This document shows positions 1-9,500 of a stretch of DNA of 37,909 bases, in pieces (positions within the stretch are counted from its first letter, which is position 1; each line of letters opens with the position of its first letter). The translations under genes and the position numbers were made by a program. The notes beneath the pieces are model-generated. The model was given only the letters and a program-made list of their open reading frames with translations. It had not been told where the DNA came from and made no database searches. Origin of the DNA: Acidobacteriota bacterium (lineage in GTDB: Bacteria > Acidobacteriota > UBA6911 > RPQK01 > JAJDTT01); the NCBI GenBank assembly GCA_022827025.1, contig JAJDTT010000300.1, positions 1 through 37,909 of the forward strand, written 5' to 3'.

Positions 1-450
1 GACCTCCTGGTTCAGAACCTCATGGGTTTCGACGGCGCCGTGACAGGCGCTGCAGGGCTGTTGGGCGTTCACGTGGTTGGCGTGACTGAAGAAGACGAAG
101 TCGGGAAGCTGGTAGACCCGGACCCACTCGGGCTCCTTCCTCTGCCGATGCAGGAGCTTGAGCGCCTGGATTCCGGGATGGTTCCTCCGGACGGTATTGT
201 GGCAGGTCAGGCAGGCGGCGGGCGCCGGAAAGCCGGCTCGCGCTCCTTTGGACGCTTTCGCGTGACAGCCCCCGCAGGTCAGGCCGAGGCGGGAGTGGAG
301 CTTGTGGCTGAAGGGAATCGGCTGGGGGGCCACGACGCGGGGGAGATTCTCCTTCTTGCCCTTGTATTGCGGCACCACTTGGGCAAGGCTCAGGACAGCG
401 AAACCGGAAAGGACCGGAAGGAGCAGCCATGCCGACCCCTGGGCGTGCAT
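1..450 (-). CDS. Multihaem cytochrome c (partial, runs off the window)
   Basis: Reading the minus strand from the ATG at 450 gives 150 codons open to the window edge, so the C-terminus is missing. The protein starts with a hydrophobic stretch (residues 8-23) ending in a plausible signal peptidase site near Ala23-Gln24, so it is exported. Three CxxCH haem motifs follow, at Cys59, Cys80 and Cys133, together with F-S-H and H-x-x-H histidines (His49, His52, His123, His126) that could be distal haem ligands. This is the pattern of small class III/c7-like electron-transfer cytochromes acting in the periplasm. An in-frame stop lies just upstream of the ATG, which fixes the start region. It is divergent from the haem-containing PSD1 gene at 531, with 80 bp between them. 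The exact electron partner cannot be inferred. Confidence 0.8.
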   Translation of the reverse strand, partial: MHAQGSAWLLLPVLSGFAVLSLAQVVPQYKGKKENLPRVVAPQPIPFSHKLHSRLGLTCGGCHAKASKGARAGFPAPAACLTCHNTVRRNHPGIQALKLLHRQRKEPEWVRVYQLPDFVFFSHANHVNAQQPCSACHGAVETHEVLNQEV

Positions 451-530
451 CGGCAGATAGTACCATCACCCCGAAATCTCTTCTCTCGCTCAGGCCGGGC
501 GGTTGAACTGCCTGCGGCCGCTGGATAGAG

Positions 531-3500
531 TTGGGCGATCCCATGCCTGATTCGGACCTTGCCGCTGCCTCGTCGGGAACACGCTGCCCCCATCCCGGAT
601 TCCCGTACCGTACCGGCGGATTGGTGGCTCGGATCCAATGGACGGTCACACGGGCGGGAACAGCCGGCCTTCAGATGCTGTTCCTGGCGGTGACGGCACT
701 CGGCAGCGAATCCGCACCGGCCGCTACCGCCGGAGAAGTCTCTTCCGTCCTGGCAAAATGTCAGGTCTGTCACCGCGGGATCGGCGCCGTGGCCGGTCTC
801 GATCTGTCGAGCCGGGAGGGGGCCCTCTTGGGAGGGAATTCGGGTCCGGCGCTGGAGCCGGGCGAGTCCGGACAAAGCCTCCTCTTTGCAAAGGTTCGAT
901 CCGGCGAGATGCCGCCGAGTGGTCCCCTGTCGAAAGCGGAGGTGGACCTGGTGCGGCACTGGATCGATGAGGGCGCCGTCTGGCCGTCTGGGGACCAGGA
1001 TGCGTCCGCGGCCGGCACCGCTGCGCCTGAATCGCTCTGGTGGTCCCTCAAGCCGGTGCACCAACCGGCCGTTCCCGCGGTGAAACAGGCGGCGTGGGTC
1101 CGAAAACCCCTCGATGCCTTCATCCTGGCGGCTCTGGAGGAGAGGGGGATGGAGCCTTCGGCTCCGGCGTCCCGGGAGGTGTTGATCCGGCGGGCGACCC
1201 TGGATCTGATCGGGTTGCCTCCGACGCCCGGGGAGATCGAGGCGTTCGTTTCCGATACGTCGCCCGGAGCCTACGAGAATCTGGTGAACCGCCTTCTGGC
1301 CTCGCGTCACTACGGGGAGCGCTGGGGCCGGCATTGGTTGGATCTGGCCCGCTTCGGAGAGAGCCAGGGCTACGAACGGGACAAGATCCGGGATCATGCC
1401 TGGCCCTACCGCGACTATGTGATTCGGAGCTTCAATCAGGACAAGCCCTATGCCCGGTTCGTCCTGGAGCAGCTTGCCGGTGATGTTCTGAAGCCCCGGA
1501 CCCGGGACGGGATCGCGGCCACCGGTTTCCTGGTGGCGGCTCCCTGGGACGAGGTGGGGCACACGCAGCAGAGCGACATCATGCGAGCCCGGGTCCGGGC
1601 CGTGGAGATGGAAGAGATGGTGGGGACCGTGGCCCAGACCTTCCTCGGCATGACGGTCAACTGCGCGCGATGCCATGACCACAAGTTCGACCCCATCTCC
1701 CAGCGGGATTACTATCGTCTGAAGGCCTGCCTGGACGGAATCCGCGCCGGAGACCGGCCCTGGCTGACGCCGGCGGAGACGGCTGCCCACGAGGAACGAA
1801 CCGAGCCTCTCAGGGATGGAATCCGTCGCCTGAAGCGGCGGCTGGCCCAGCTCCAGGACGAGGTCCGGGAGCGGGTCCTGACGAAGCGGGGGATCGCTCC
1901 GCAACCGGCCCCCGGACCCGTCTCTCGTTGGACCTTTGATCTGAACGGGATCGACTCGGTGGGCGACGGGCACCTGTCCCTGGAATCGGGGGCGTTGGGC
2001 GAAGACGGGGAGATCCGGTTCGAGGATGGCGGGATCCGGTTCAAGGATGCCGAGGGCCGATCCGGGCCGTTGACCGTCGACTTGGCGGAAAAGACCCTCG
2101 AGGCATGGGTCCGGGTCTCGAAAGAGAACCATCAATTCCACTTCTTCAAGGTCGACGATACCGATTCGCCGCTGCCCCGGGGGCGGTTCGATGCCATCTA
2201 CTACCACCACAAATCCCGCACTTGGCGAAACCTGAGCGAGTTCAAGAACCGCACGGTCAGTCCCAAGCGGCACAAGGAGACGAAGACAGAGACTCCGATT
2301 CACATCGCCATTGCCTATGACTCGCAGGGCGGCATCCGAATCTATCGTGAGGGGCTGCTCTATTGGGCCCAGGATCCCAAGGGAGAGGGTCCCGAGTCAG
2401 CGCTCCAGGCCTTTGCCCGGGGCCGGGTCAGAATCGTCTTCGGCGGGGGCAGGACGGGGATGGTGGAGGAAGCCCGGCTCTATGATCGGGCCTTGTCCTC
2501 GGAGGAGATCGCTGCCTCCTTCCGGGCCGGCATCCAGCGAGTGACTCCCGACGAGTGGAACGCCGAGGCCAGCTCTCAGGAGCGGCGCGCCAGAGATGAA
2601 CTGTTGGAAGAGGCGGCACGCCAGGAAGGGCTGCTGAAAGGGGCTCCCGAGGTTCCTCTCGTCTACGCTGTCCGGACTTATCGGGCTGGGCCGCCGGTGG
2701 TCATGGAGCGGGGGGACCCCGCGACGCCGGGGGATCCGGTCGAGCCTGGGGGACTCCTCGCCATCTCTTCTCCGGAACCTGAATTCGGGTTGCCTCCCGA
2801 CGGGAACGAAGCCCAGCGCCGCCTTCGACTGGCGAAATGGATCACCGACCCGGACCATCCCCTCACGGCGCGTGTCCTGGTGAACCGGGTCTGGCACTAT
2901 CACTTCGGACGGGGAATCGTCTCGACCCCCAATGATTTCGGATTCAACGGCGGCCGCGCCTCACATCCCGAGCTTCTGGACTGGCTGGCGCACACCTTCC
3001 TCCGGCAAGGGGGCAGCCTGAAACAGTTGCACCGGGAGATCATGCTCTCCAACACCTACCGGCAGTCCTCCGGGTTCCGGGCGGACGCGGCGGACGCCGA
3101 CGCGGAAAACCGGTTGCTCTGGCGCTTCTCCCCCCGGCGGCTGGAGGCCGAAGTGATCCGGGACGCGCTGCTCGCCGTCAGTGGCCGCCTGAATCGGGAG
3201 CCCGGCGGACCCGGATTCCGCCCCTTTGAGGTGAGGTTTTTCAACAGCCACTTCTATGACCTGGTCGACTCCGCCGATCCGCCGATGCGGAAACGCACCA
3301 TCTACCGGATCGTGGTCCGATCCGGGCACGACCCCATGTTGGAAGCCTTCGATTGCCCTGACGCCTCCAGCAAGGCGCCCCGGCGCAGCAACACGACGAC
3401 TCCGATCCAGTCCCTGGCGCTCATGAACAGTCCCTTCGTCCTGCGCCAGGCAGATCATCTGGCCACGCGGCTCCGCCAGGAGGCGCCCGGCGACAGCGCG

Positions 3501-3650
3501 GGGCAGATCGAACTGGCCTATCGGCTGAGCTTGGGGCGAACGCCCGGCCCGGAGGAAACGATCCGGGCCGTGACCCATGCCGGCGAGCATGGACTGGAGA
3601 GCTTCTGCTGGGCGCTCCTGAACTCGAGCGAATTCCTTTATCTCAACTGA
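531..3650 (+). CDS. PSD1 / DUF1549-DUF1553 cytochrome c protein with inserted LamG-like domain
   Basis: A 1039-residue exported protein. A hydrophobic signal segment lies at about residues 42-58, then a cytochrome-c-like domain with haem motif CQVCH at 77-81. The DUF1549 (PSCyt2) domain starts near 188, with G-E-R-W-G-R-H-W-L-D and a second CxxCH-like motif (CARCHDHKFDP, about 380). DUF1553 occupies about 770-1020, including L-T-A-R-V-L-V-N-R-V-W. Between them, about 462-665, is a concanavalin/LamG-like insert opening with SRWTFD and ending in ARLYDRALSSEEI, which suggests glycan or surface binding. The first open codon is TTG at 531. A GTG at 624 would put the signal peptide right at the N-terminus and may be the real start. 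It overlaps the next DUF1501 gene by one base (TGATG), the usual partner. The family function is unproven; an oxidative or carbohydrate-related surface role is inference. Confidence 0.88.
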   Translation: MGDPMPDSDLAAASSGTRCPHPGFPYRTGGLVARIQWTVTRAGTAGLQMLFLAVTALGSESAPAATAGEVSSVLAKCQVCHRGIGAVAGLDLSSREGALLGGNSGPALEPGESGQSLLFAKVRSGEMPPSGPLSKAEVDLVRHWIDEGAVWPSGDQDASAAGTAAPESLWWSLKPVHQPAVPAVKQAAWVRKPLDAFILAALEERGMEPSAPASREVLIRRATLDLIGLPPTPGEIEAFVSDTSPGAYENLVNRLLASRHYGERWGRHWLDLARFGESQGYERDKIRDHAWPYRDYVIRSFNQDKPYARFVLEQLAGDVLKPRTRDGIAATGFLVAAPWDEVGHTQQSDIMRARVRAVEMEEMVGTVAQTFLGMTVNCARCHDHKFDPISQRDYYRLKACLDGIRAGDRPWLTPAETAAHEERTEPLRDGIRRLKRRLAQLQDEVRERVLTKRGIAPQPAPGPVSRWTFDLNGIDSVGDGHLSLESGALGEDGEIRFEDGGIRFKDAEGRSGPLTVDLAEKTLEAWVRVSKENHQFHFFKVDDTDSPLPRGRFDAIYYHHKSRTWRNLSEFKNRTVSPKRHKETKTETPIHIAIAYDSQGGIRIYREGLLYWAQDPKGEGPESALQAFARGRVRIVFGGGRTGMVEEARLYDRALSSEEIAASFRAGIQRVTPDEWNAEASSQERRARDELLEEAARQEGLLKGAPEVPLVYAVRTYRAGPPVVMERGDPATPGDPVEPGGLLAISSPEPEFGLPPDGNEAQRRLRLAKWITDPDHPLTARVLVNRVWHYHFGRGIVSTPNDFGFNGGRASHPELLDWLAHTFLRQGGSLKQLHREIMLSNTYRQSSGFRADAADADAENRLLWRFSPRRLEAEVIRDALLAVSGRLNREPGGPGFRPFEVRFFNSHFYDLVDSADPPMRKRTIYRIVVRSGHDPMLEAFDCPDASSKAPRRSNTTTPIQSLALMNSPFVLRQADHLATRLRQEAPGDSAGQIELAYRLSLGRTPGPEETIRAVTHAGEHGLESFCWALLNSSEFLYLN

Positions 3651-3664
3651 TGCGGGAGGGTCCC

Positions 3665-5107
3665 ATGGAAAACTCCAATCCCAAGGCAAACTCCCTGCTG
3701 CCCAGAAGGCACTTCCTCTGGAACTCAGGCAGCGGCTTGGGCGCCATCGCTTTGGCCTGCCTGCTCCAGGACGAAACCCGGGGAAGCGACACCGGGTCCA
3801 GGTTCGGGGCCCGTCCCGCCCATTTCCCGGGTCCCGCCAAGAGGATCCTGCACATCTATGCCGCGGGGGGCGTCAGTCACGTGGACACCTTCGACTACAA
3901 GCCCGAGTTGACCCGGTTGGATGGCAAGACCATGGCCGGGAAGCGAAAGGTCGACACCTTCTTCGGGCAACCCGGAACCTTGATGCAGAGTCCATTTGAA
4001 TTTCGACGTAGGGGCCAAAGTGGGCTCTGGGTGAGCGATCTTCTGCCCCACCTGGCGGAGTGCGCCGACGACCTCTGCATGATTCGGTCCATGGTGGCCA
4101 AGAGCTCCAATCACACGCCGGCCACGTTCCAGATGAATTCGGGATTCACCCGCAACGGATACCCCTGCATGGGTTCCTGGGTCACCTACGGCCTGGGCTC
4201 CGAAAACCGGGACCTGCCCGGTTTCATCGTGCTGCCCGATCCCCGGGGTCTTCCGGCCGGAGGGTCCATCAACTGGACCGCCGGGTTTCTGCCGGCGTCC
4301 CACCAGGGTGTGGCGTTCCGCAACTCGGGCGATCCCCTGCCGTACCTGTCGACTCCCCCCACCGTCTCCTCCCGGCGCCGCGCCAGCGAGATGGAACTGC
4401 TGGCCCGGATGAACCGGGAACACCTGGAAAGCAATCCCGGAGACAGCGCCCTGGAGGCGCGGCTCCAGTCCTACGAGCTGGCCGCCCGCATGCAGATGAC
4501 CATCCCCGACATCGTGGATCTGGACACGGAGCGGCCGGAGACGCGGCGGCTCTACGGCCTGGACCAGGAGAAGACGGCCGCCTTCGGCCGGAATTGCCTG
4601 CTGGCTCGCCGGCTGCTGGAAAAAGGTGTCCGGGTGGTCCAAGTCTGGATCGGAGGCGCCTTCGGCCGGCCCCGCATCAACTGGGACGGGCACGAGGACA
4701 TCCGGGAGAATCACACCGATCAGGCCGACACCATGGATCGTCCCCTGGCCGGACTCCTGAAGGATATGAAGGAGCGGGGCATGCTGGAGGACACCCTGGT
4801 GGTCTGGTCCACGGAATTCGGCCGGACCCCGTTCACCGAAGGGCTGGGAGCCAAGGGCCGCGACCATCACCAGCTCGCCTTCACCTGCTGGCTGGCCGGC
4901 GCCGGTGTCCGGAAGGGATTCAGCTACGGCGCTTCAGACGAAGTGGGCTACGACGTGGCCCGCGACCCGGTCACCATCTATGATTTCCACGCCACCATCC
5001 TTCACCTGCTGGGGCTGGACCACAAGAAGCTCACCTTCTACCACAACGGCATTCAGCGCCGCCTCACCGACGTCCACGGCCACGTGGTCAAGGGTGTGTT
5101 GGCGTAA
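3665..5107 (+). CDS. DUF1501 family Tat-exported protein (partner of PSD1)
   Basis: About 480 residues. The N-terminus carries a Tat-like signal, L-P-R-R-H-F-L-W followed by a hydrophobic run (GLGAIALACLL). The body has the DUF1501 hallmarks: the H-V-D-T-F-D-Y-K-P segment near the start, Q-S-P-F-E-F-R, and near the end W-S-T-E-F-G-R-T-P-F and G-R-D-H-H, which resemble metal-binding residues of the alkaline phosphatase/sulfatase fold. An upstream ATG at 3650 overlaps the previous stop. The ATG at 3665 is preferred because GGAGGG (3654-3659) lies at a good distance and the Tat motif is then nearer the N-terminus. It is co-transcribed with the PSD1 gene. DUF1501 proteins are almost always encoded beside PSD1 proteins; the substrate is unknown. 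Confidence 0.88.
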   Translation: MENSNPKANSLLPRRHFLWNSGSGLGAIALACLLQDETRGSDTGSRFGARPAHFPGPAKRILHIYAAGGVSHVDTFDYKPELTRLDGKTMAGKRKVDTFFGQPGTLMQSPFEFRRRGQSGLWVSDLLPHLAECADDLCMIRSMVAKSSNHTPATFQMNSGFTRNGYPCMGSWVTYGLGSENRDLPGFIVLPDPRGLPAGGSINWTAGFLPASHQGVAFRNSGDPLPYLSTPPTVSSRRRASEMELLARMNREHLESNPGDSALEARLQSYELAARMQMTIPDIVDLDTERPETRRLYGLDQEKTAAFGRNCLLARRLLEKGVRVVQVWIGGAFGRPRINWDGHEDIRENHTDQADTMDRPLAGLLKDMKERGMLEDTLVVWSTEFGRTPFTEGLGAKGRDHHQLAFTCWLAGAGVRKGFSYGASDEVGYDVARDPVTIYDFHATILHLLGLDHKKLTFYHNGIQRRLTDVHGHVVKGVLA

Positions 5108-5187
5108 AACCGAATCACCGGCATCGAGACCGAAGATTGGGAGCCGGTCCCGCAAGGTCTGTTTGATCCAGGAGTACGCATTTCAGG

Positions 5188-7515
5188 ATGGATGCCAAAA
5201 CACTCGAAGATCTGCTGCATTCCATTGACCGCCCGGGAGACTTTTTCGTCCACGACCGGTTGCTGGTCCCCATGCCTGTGCTGGAGGTCGACGGTGTCGG
5301 ATCGCTCTCATTCCCGGTTCCCGACGTCCAGGTTCGCGCATTGATCGAGGTGGCGGAGCGCGCCCCCTATGGCAAGGGAGCGGAGACGTTGGTCGACACC
5401 TCCGTCCGCGACTGCTGGCAGATCGACGCGGAACGGGTCCGCCTCGGCGGCCGCGCGTGGCCGGAGACGTTCTCGGGAATCCTGGGCGCGTCTGCGACCG
5501 GTCTCGGTTGTCCCGTCGAACGGCTGGACGCGCAACTCTACAAATTGCTCGTCTACCCGTCGGGAGGGTTCTTTTCTTCTCACCGCGACACCCCGAAAGC
5601 GGACGGCATGATCGCCACCCTCACGATCTCGCTGCCGACAGCCGGCGCCGGCGGCGAGTTGGTCGTTCGCCACCGGGGCCGGGAGGCGACCCTCGACATG
5701 AACGCCGACGAGCCCTCGGAACTGGCCTTCGCGGCGTTCTACGCCGATTGCTCCCACGAATCGCGGCCGGTTCGCCGGGGCCACCGGCTGTCGCTCGTCT
5801 TCAACCTCTGCCTTCGTCCCGGTGACGCCGACACGCCGCGGCGCGCTCCCGACTACTCCGGTCAGGTCGAAAGCGTCACCGAGTTTCTCGTCAATTGGCG
5901 GAAGAGCGATCATCCGCCCGAGAAGTACGCCTGGGTCCTGGAGCACGACTACAGCGAAGCCGGACGCTCCTTCGCGGCGTTGAAGAATACCGACGCGGCG
6001 GTGGCGCGGGTTCTGTCGGTGTCGGCGGACCGCGCCGGGTGCGAGTTGTATATGGCGATCGTACACGTCAACGAGGAAGGCATCGCCGTCCCCGACATCG
6101 ATTATGGCGACTGGCAGGATATGGAAGCCGATGAGATGGTGATGGACGAGTTGCTCGAACGCAGCCGTTGGCTCGACGGCTGGATGGACGGGGACGGACG
6201 CCGCCCGTCTTTCGGCGAGGTTCCGTTGCTCCGGGAGGAGCTTTTGCCGGAGAACGCGCTCGACGACGCCGAACCGGACGACCAATGGGTGCACGAAGCG
6301 ACGGGCAACGCAAACATGACCATCGAGCAGGTCTATCGCCGTGCGGCCTTCGTGATCTGGCCGCGGTCGAAAGCGCTCGTCATCATCAGTAGGGGCGGAA
6401 TCGAGGCAGCGGTGGCCTGGGTTTCCGAGCAACTCGATGGTGCGGATCCGATTGCCGGCAAGCAAATCGGCGATCTCGTGAACCGGTTGATCGGGATCTG
6501 GCCCCCCGAACCATACGTTTCCGATAAGAAGGCTCGCGCCAAGATGCTTCGCCTGCTGGCTGCGGTCGGAGACGAAACCCTCACCATCCGCTTTCTTCGC
6601 GACGTCGTGCTGCACAAGTATGACGGCCGTGAAAACGAAGACTTGGTGGCGGCGATGGACGGGATCGGAACGGATGCCGGCGGGAGGTTCCTGGCCGGGT
6701 TCGTCAAAGCGCACTTGGCGTACCGCCCCGTCGATACGCTGGCGCTGCTGCGGCGTGTCGGTGAGACGGCAGGTCCCGCTTGGGACGGCGCCCTCCGGGA
6801 AGGCGTTCGTCAGGCTCTCGAGGAATGGCCGGCAGTGATGAATCCTCCCACGGAGTCTGATCGGACGACGTGGCGGAGAGAGGACAAGCAGCGGAAACCC
6901 GTCAACCATCGAGCGATTCATGATCTTTTTGGACTGGCTCTGAGTTGCGGGTTGGCGGACGAAGCCAAGACCGCGGCGGCGGCCGTCAACGAGTATCCAA
7001 AGGTGGTCAGACCGGACCGGATTATTCCGGCGGCATTGGACCGGCTGCATCGCCAAGAGGGGCTGACGGGATCAGCCGCCTACGCTATGTTGTGGCGCCA
7101 CGCCGTAGCTTCGTTGCTGGCGCGTAGCGCAACGGCGCCCGAGGAGCCGCGGGATTGGAAGATTGCGGGTCCCGCCGGGTGCGAATGCCAGCACTGCGCC
7201 AAGCTCCGGGCCTTCTGCCAGAACCCCGCCGCCAGGGTGGAGCGGTTCCCGTTACGAAAGGATCTGCGCAAGCACCTGCACCGGGTCATCGACGCACACC
7301 GACTCGACATGTCCCACGTGACCGAGCGCAGGGGCAGGCCGTATACCCTGGTCTGCACCAAGAACCGGGAGAGCTACCGGCGCCGGCTCACCGAGTATGG
7401 CAAGGACGTCTCCTGGATGCGTTCATTGATCCGTTCTGCGCCCGGTGGAGAATGGACCGAAGTTTGTGCCGCTGAATTGGAGCGGTTGGGCGAAGCAGTG
7501 GCGAAAACGGACTGA
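5188..7515 (+). CDS. Large 2OG-Fe(II) oxygenase with cysteine-cluster C-terminal region
   Basis: A 775-residue soluble protein without signal peptide. Residues about 105-210 form a prolyl-4-hydroxylase-like double-stranded beta-helix: HRD gives the iron ligands His132 and Asp134, the third ligand is His190 in CSHESRP, and Arg200 ten residues later is the expected 2-oxoglutarate anchor. All catalytic residues are therefore present. About 550 further residues have no domain I can name. They include a cysteine cluster C665-x-C667-xx-C670-x6-C677 that could bind zinc. The start is ATG at 5188 with AGGAG about 13 bases upstream, and TCAGG directly before it. The gene follows the DUF1501 gene by 80 bp, without a clear terminator between. 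The substrate (protein side chain or small molecule) is unknown; the long C-terminal part may select it. Confidence 0.82.
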   Translation: MDAKTLEDLLHSIDRPGDFFVHDRLLVPMPVLEVDGVGSLSFPVPDVQVRALIEVAERAPYGKGAETLVDTSVRDCWQIDAERVRLGGRAWPETFSGILGASATGLGCPVERLDAQLYKLLVYPSGGFFSSHRDTPKADGMIATLTISLPTAGAGGELVVRHRGREATLDMNADEPSELAFAAFYADCSHESRPVRRGHRLSLVFNLCLRPGDADTPRRAPDYSGQVESVTEFLVNWRKSDHPPEKYAWVLEHDYSEAGRSFAALKNTDAAVARVLSVSADRAGCELYMAIVHVNEEGIAVPDIDYGDWQDMEADEMVMDELLERSRWLDGWMDGDGRRPSFGEVPLLREELLPENALDDAEPDDQWVHEATGNANMTIEQVYRRAAFVIWPRSKALVIISRGGIEAAVAWVSEQLDGADPIAGKQIGDLVNRLIGIWPPEPYVSDKKARAKMLRLLAAVGDETLTIRFLRDVVLHKYDGRENEDLVAAMDGIGTDAGGRFLAGFVKAHLAYRPVDTLALLRRVGETAGPAWDGALREGVRQALEEWPAVMNPPTESDRTTWRREDKQRKPVNHRAIHDLFGLALSCGLADEAKTAAAAVNEYPKVVRPDRIIPAALDRLHRQEGLTGSAAYAMLWRHAVASLLARSATAPEEPRDWKIAGPAGCECQHCAKLRAFCQNPAARVERFPLRKDLRKHLHRVIDAHRLDMSHVTERRGRPYTLVCTKNRESYRRRLTEYGKDVSWMRSLIRSAPGGEWTEVCAAELERLGEAVAKTD

Positions 7516-7532
7516 CATTGGAGAGTTTTCGG

Positions 7533-7757
7533 ATGAGCCCGGAACTGATCGGTATTCTCGGACTGGCGGGAATAAGTGTGACTTTGGGTCTGTTCATGAT
7601 GAAACGGATCGACCGAGTCGGGGATCGTGTCACCCGGCTTGAAGTCGCGTTCACGGATCGCACGGCCAGACGGGAAGATCTCCTTCGAAGGCTGCACGCG
7701 CCAGTAACAGCGTCTTGTTACAGGCTGCTACGCCGTGCGAACCTGCCAGTGCCGTGA
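7533..7757 (+). CDS. Small membrane protein, hypothetical
   Basis: A 74-residue reading frame. It starts with a good ribosome-binding site, GGAG at 7520-7523, nine bases before ATG 7533 and only 17 bases after the oxygenase stop, so the two are probably co-transcribed. Residues about 4-20 form one transmembrane helix, followed by a charged, heptad-like segment (KRIDRVGDRVTRLEVAF). This is the usual make-up of tiny predicted membrane/coiled-coil proteins. The last 30 residues lose this character and run 30 bp into the 3' end of the convergent ABC gene, so the natural C-terminus may have been altered by a frameshift or deletion. No function is assignable. Confidence 0.5.
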   Translation: MSPELIGILGLAGISVTLGLFMMKRIDRVGDRVTRLEVAFTDRTARREDLLRRLHAPVTASCYRLLRRANLPVP

Positions 7758-9500
7758 CGTGTCCTGGGCCGTCCAGAGACGTTCATAGAGGCCTCCGGCG
7801 TGAATCAGCCGCGTGTGGGTTCCCGTCTCCGCGACCCGTCCCTCTTGGAGCACCACGATCCGGTCGGCGTTGCGGACCGTAAAGAGGCGGTGAGCGATGA
7901 CCAGGACCGTCCGGTCCCGGGTCAGGCGGGTGATGGCTTCCCGGATCTCCACCTCCGACTCGGTGTCCACGCTCGAAGTGGCTTCGTCCAGGATCAGGAT
8001 CGGCGCATCCTTGAGGAGTGCGCGGGCGATGGAGATCCGCTGTTTCTCCCCACCCGAGAGCCGGGCGCCCCTCTCCCCGACCATGGTGTCGTAGCCCTGG
8101 GGCAGGGAGAGGATGAATTCCTCGGCGTTGGCGGCTCGGGCGGCGTCACGAATTTGGGCTTCGGTGGCGTCGCGTTTTCCCACCAGGATGTTCTCCCGGA
8201 TGGTGGCGTGGAAGAGATACACGTCCTGCATGACGTGGGCCACGCTCCGGCGCAACGGTCCCAGAGCCAGGTTCCGAACGTCGATCCCCCCGATCTTCAC
8301 CGCTCCGAACTGCGGTTCGTAGAACCTGGGGACCAGGTTGCAGGATGTGGTCTTGCCGGCGCCGGTGGGACCGACGAGGGCCAGCACTTGGCCCGCCTCG
8401 GCCCGGAAGCTCACCTCCCGGAGGACGGGAGTCTCCGGCGCGTAGCCGAAGGTGACCCGGTCCAGTTCCACCGACCAGCGGAAGTCGCCGGGAATGACGG
8501 CCAGGCCGGTCTCCTGTGATTCCACCGGCAACTCCAGGAGCTCGAAGACTCGTCTCGCCGAGGCCGCCGCTTTCTGGATGACGTCGTTCAGGTTGGCCAG
8601 CCGCAACAGGGGCTGGAAGATCTGCCCCAGGTAGAGAATGAAGACCACCAGGTCGGCCAGGGCCACGTCTCCTCCCAGGGCCAGGTATCCCCCCGCGGCG
8701 ACGACCAGGAGGTAGGCCAGGCCGGCCGCGAATTCGATCACGCCCGCCGGGATCAACGACCAACGGTTGGCTCTCACGATGCTGTCGCGATAGCGGGCGC
8801 TGGCCTGCCGGACCCGCCGTAGCTCCGATTCTTCCCGGACGAAGGACTTGATGACCGTGTGGCCGCCGATCCGGTCCAGAATTTCGGCCACCAGGTCGGC
8901 GCGGCGGCCCCGGGTTTTCCTCCAGGCTCGACTGGTTCGTCCCGAGAGCCGGTACACCAGCCAGGCGATCACCGGCAAAGGCAGCGTGACGATGACCGCC
9001 AGCTCGAAGTGGATGTTGAAGAGGATCAGGAGCATGGCCGCCGGCATCACCGCCGCCAGGAAGATCTCCGGCACCCCGTGAGCCAGAAAGTCCTCGATGA
9101 CCTCCACGTCGTTGACGGTCCGGGACATGAGGGAGCCGCTGCGGCGATGCGTGTTGGCTCCCGGTGGGAGGGCCTGAACCCGGGCGTAGGTGCGGCCCAG
9201 GAGGTTGTGCAGCGTCCGGTAGGCGGCCACGTGGGAGTAGACTCCGTAGCCGTAGCGGAACACTCCCCGCAGCAGAAAGAGTCCGGCCAGTCCGAGGGCC
9301 ATCCAGATCAGCGTGGACCCGGCCAGGCTCCCTTCCTGAAGCAACTGGATCAGCCGTCTCAGGACCAGGGGAGGGAAGAGGCCGACCACCGAGAAGAGGA
9401 GGCCGCACAGGAGGGACAGGGCCAGCAGTCTCCGGCTCTCCACCGCCAGATGGAACAGGCGGACGATGAGGGTACGAGTCGAGTTGCCGCTAGTCCGCAA
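7728..9500 (-). CDS. ABC exporter half-transporter (MsbA-like, fused membrane and ATPase domains)
   Basis: A 590-residue fusion. About residues 15-310 hold a six-helix type-IV ABC exporter membrane domain, followed by a nucleotide-binding domain. Walker A is GPTGAGKT (Lys383), the signature LSGGE is near 480, and Walker B is ILILDEATSS near 505 with the H-loop after it (VIAHRL). It would work as a homodimer in the inner membrane, driving lipid, peptide or drug export; the substrate cannot be read from sequence. The start is a TTG at 9500. An in-frame stop lies two codons upstream, so the protein cannot begin earlier; a GTG a little downstream is the alternative. A hairpin (GCGGT/ACCGC, 9527-9540) lies in the leader. 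The gene is separated by 171 bp from the MacB-like operon upstream on the same strand, so it may be read from that operon or from its own promoter. Confidence 0.9.
   Translation of the reverse strand: MRTSGNSTRTLIVRLFHLAVESRRLLALSLLCGLLFSVVGLFPPLVLRRLIQLLQEGSLAGSTLIWMALGLAGLFLLRGVFRYGYGVYSHVAAYRTLHNLLGRTYARVQALPPGANTHRRSGSLMSRTVNDVEVIEDFLAHGVPEIFLAAVMPAAMLLILFNIHFELAVIVTLPLPVIAWLVYRLSGRTSRAWRKTRGRRADLVAEILDRIGGHTVIKSFVREESELRRVRQASARYRDSIVRANRWSLIPAGVIEFAAGLAYLLVVAAGGYLALGGDVALADLVVFILYLGQIFQPLLRLANLNDVIQKAAASARRVFELLELPVESQETGLAVIPGDFRWSVELDRVTFGYAPETPVLREVSFRAEAGQVLALVGPTGAGKTTSCNLVPRFYEPQFGAVKIGGIDVRNLALGPLRRSVAHVMQDVYLFHATIRENILVGKRDATEAQIRDAARAANAEEFILSLPQGYDTMVGERGARLSGGEKQRISIARALLKDAPILILDEATSSVDTESEVEIREAITRLTRDRTVLVIAHRLFTVRNADRIVVLQEGRVAETGTHTRLIHAGGLYERLWTAQDTSRHWQVRTA

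Noticed and set aside
22-528. Plus-strand 168-residue open frame over the cytochrome
   Set aside because: It is the shadow of the minus-strand tri-haem cytochrome, whose CxxCH motifs are in another frame.
7704-7721. GTAACA...TGTTAC inverted repeat as a terminator
   Set aside because: The stem is weak and no T-run follows; it also lies within the small membrane protein frame.
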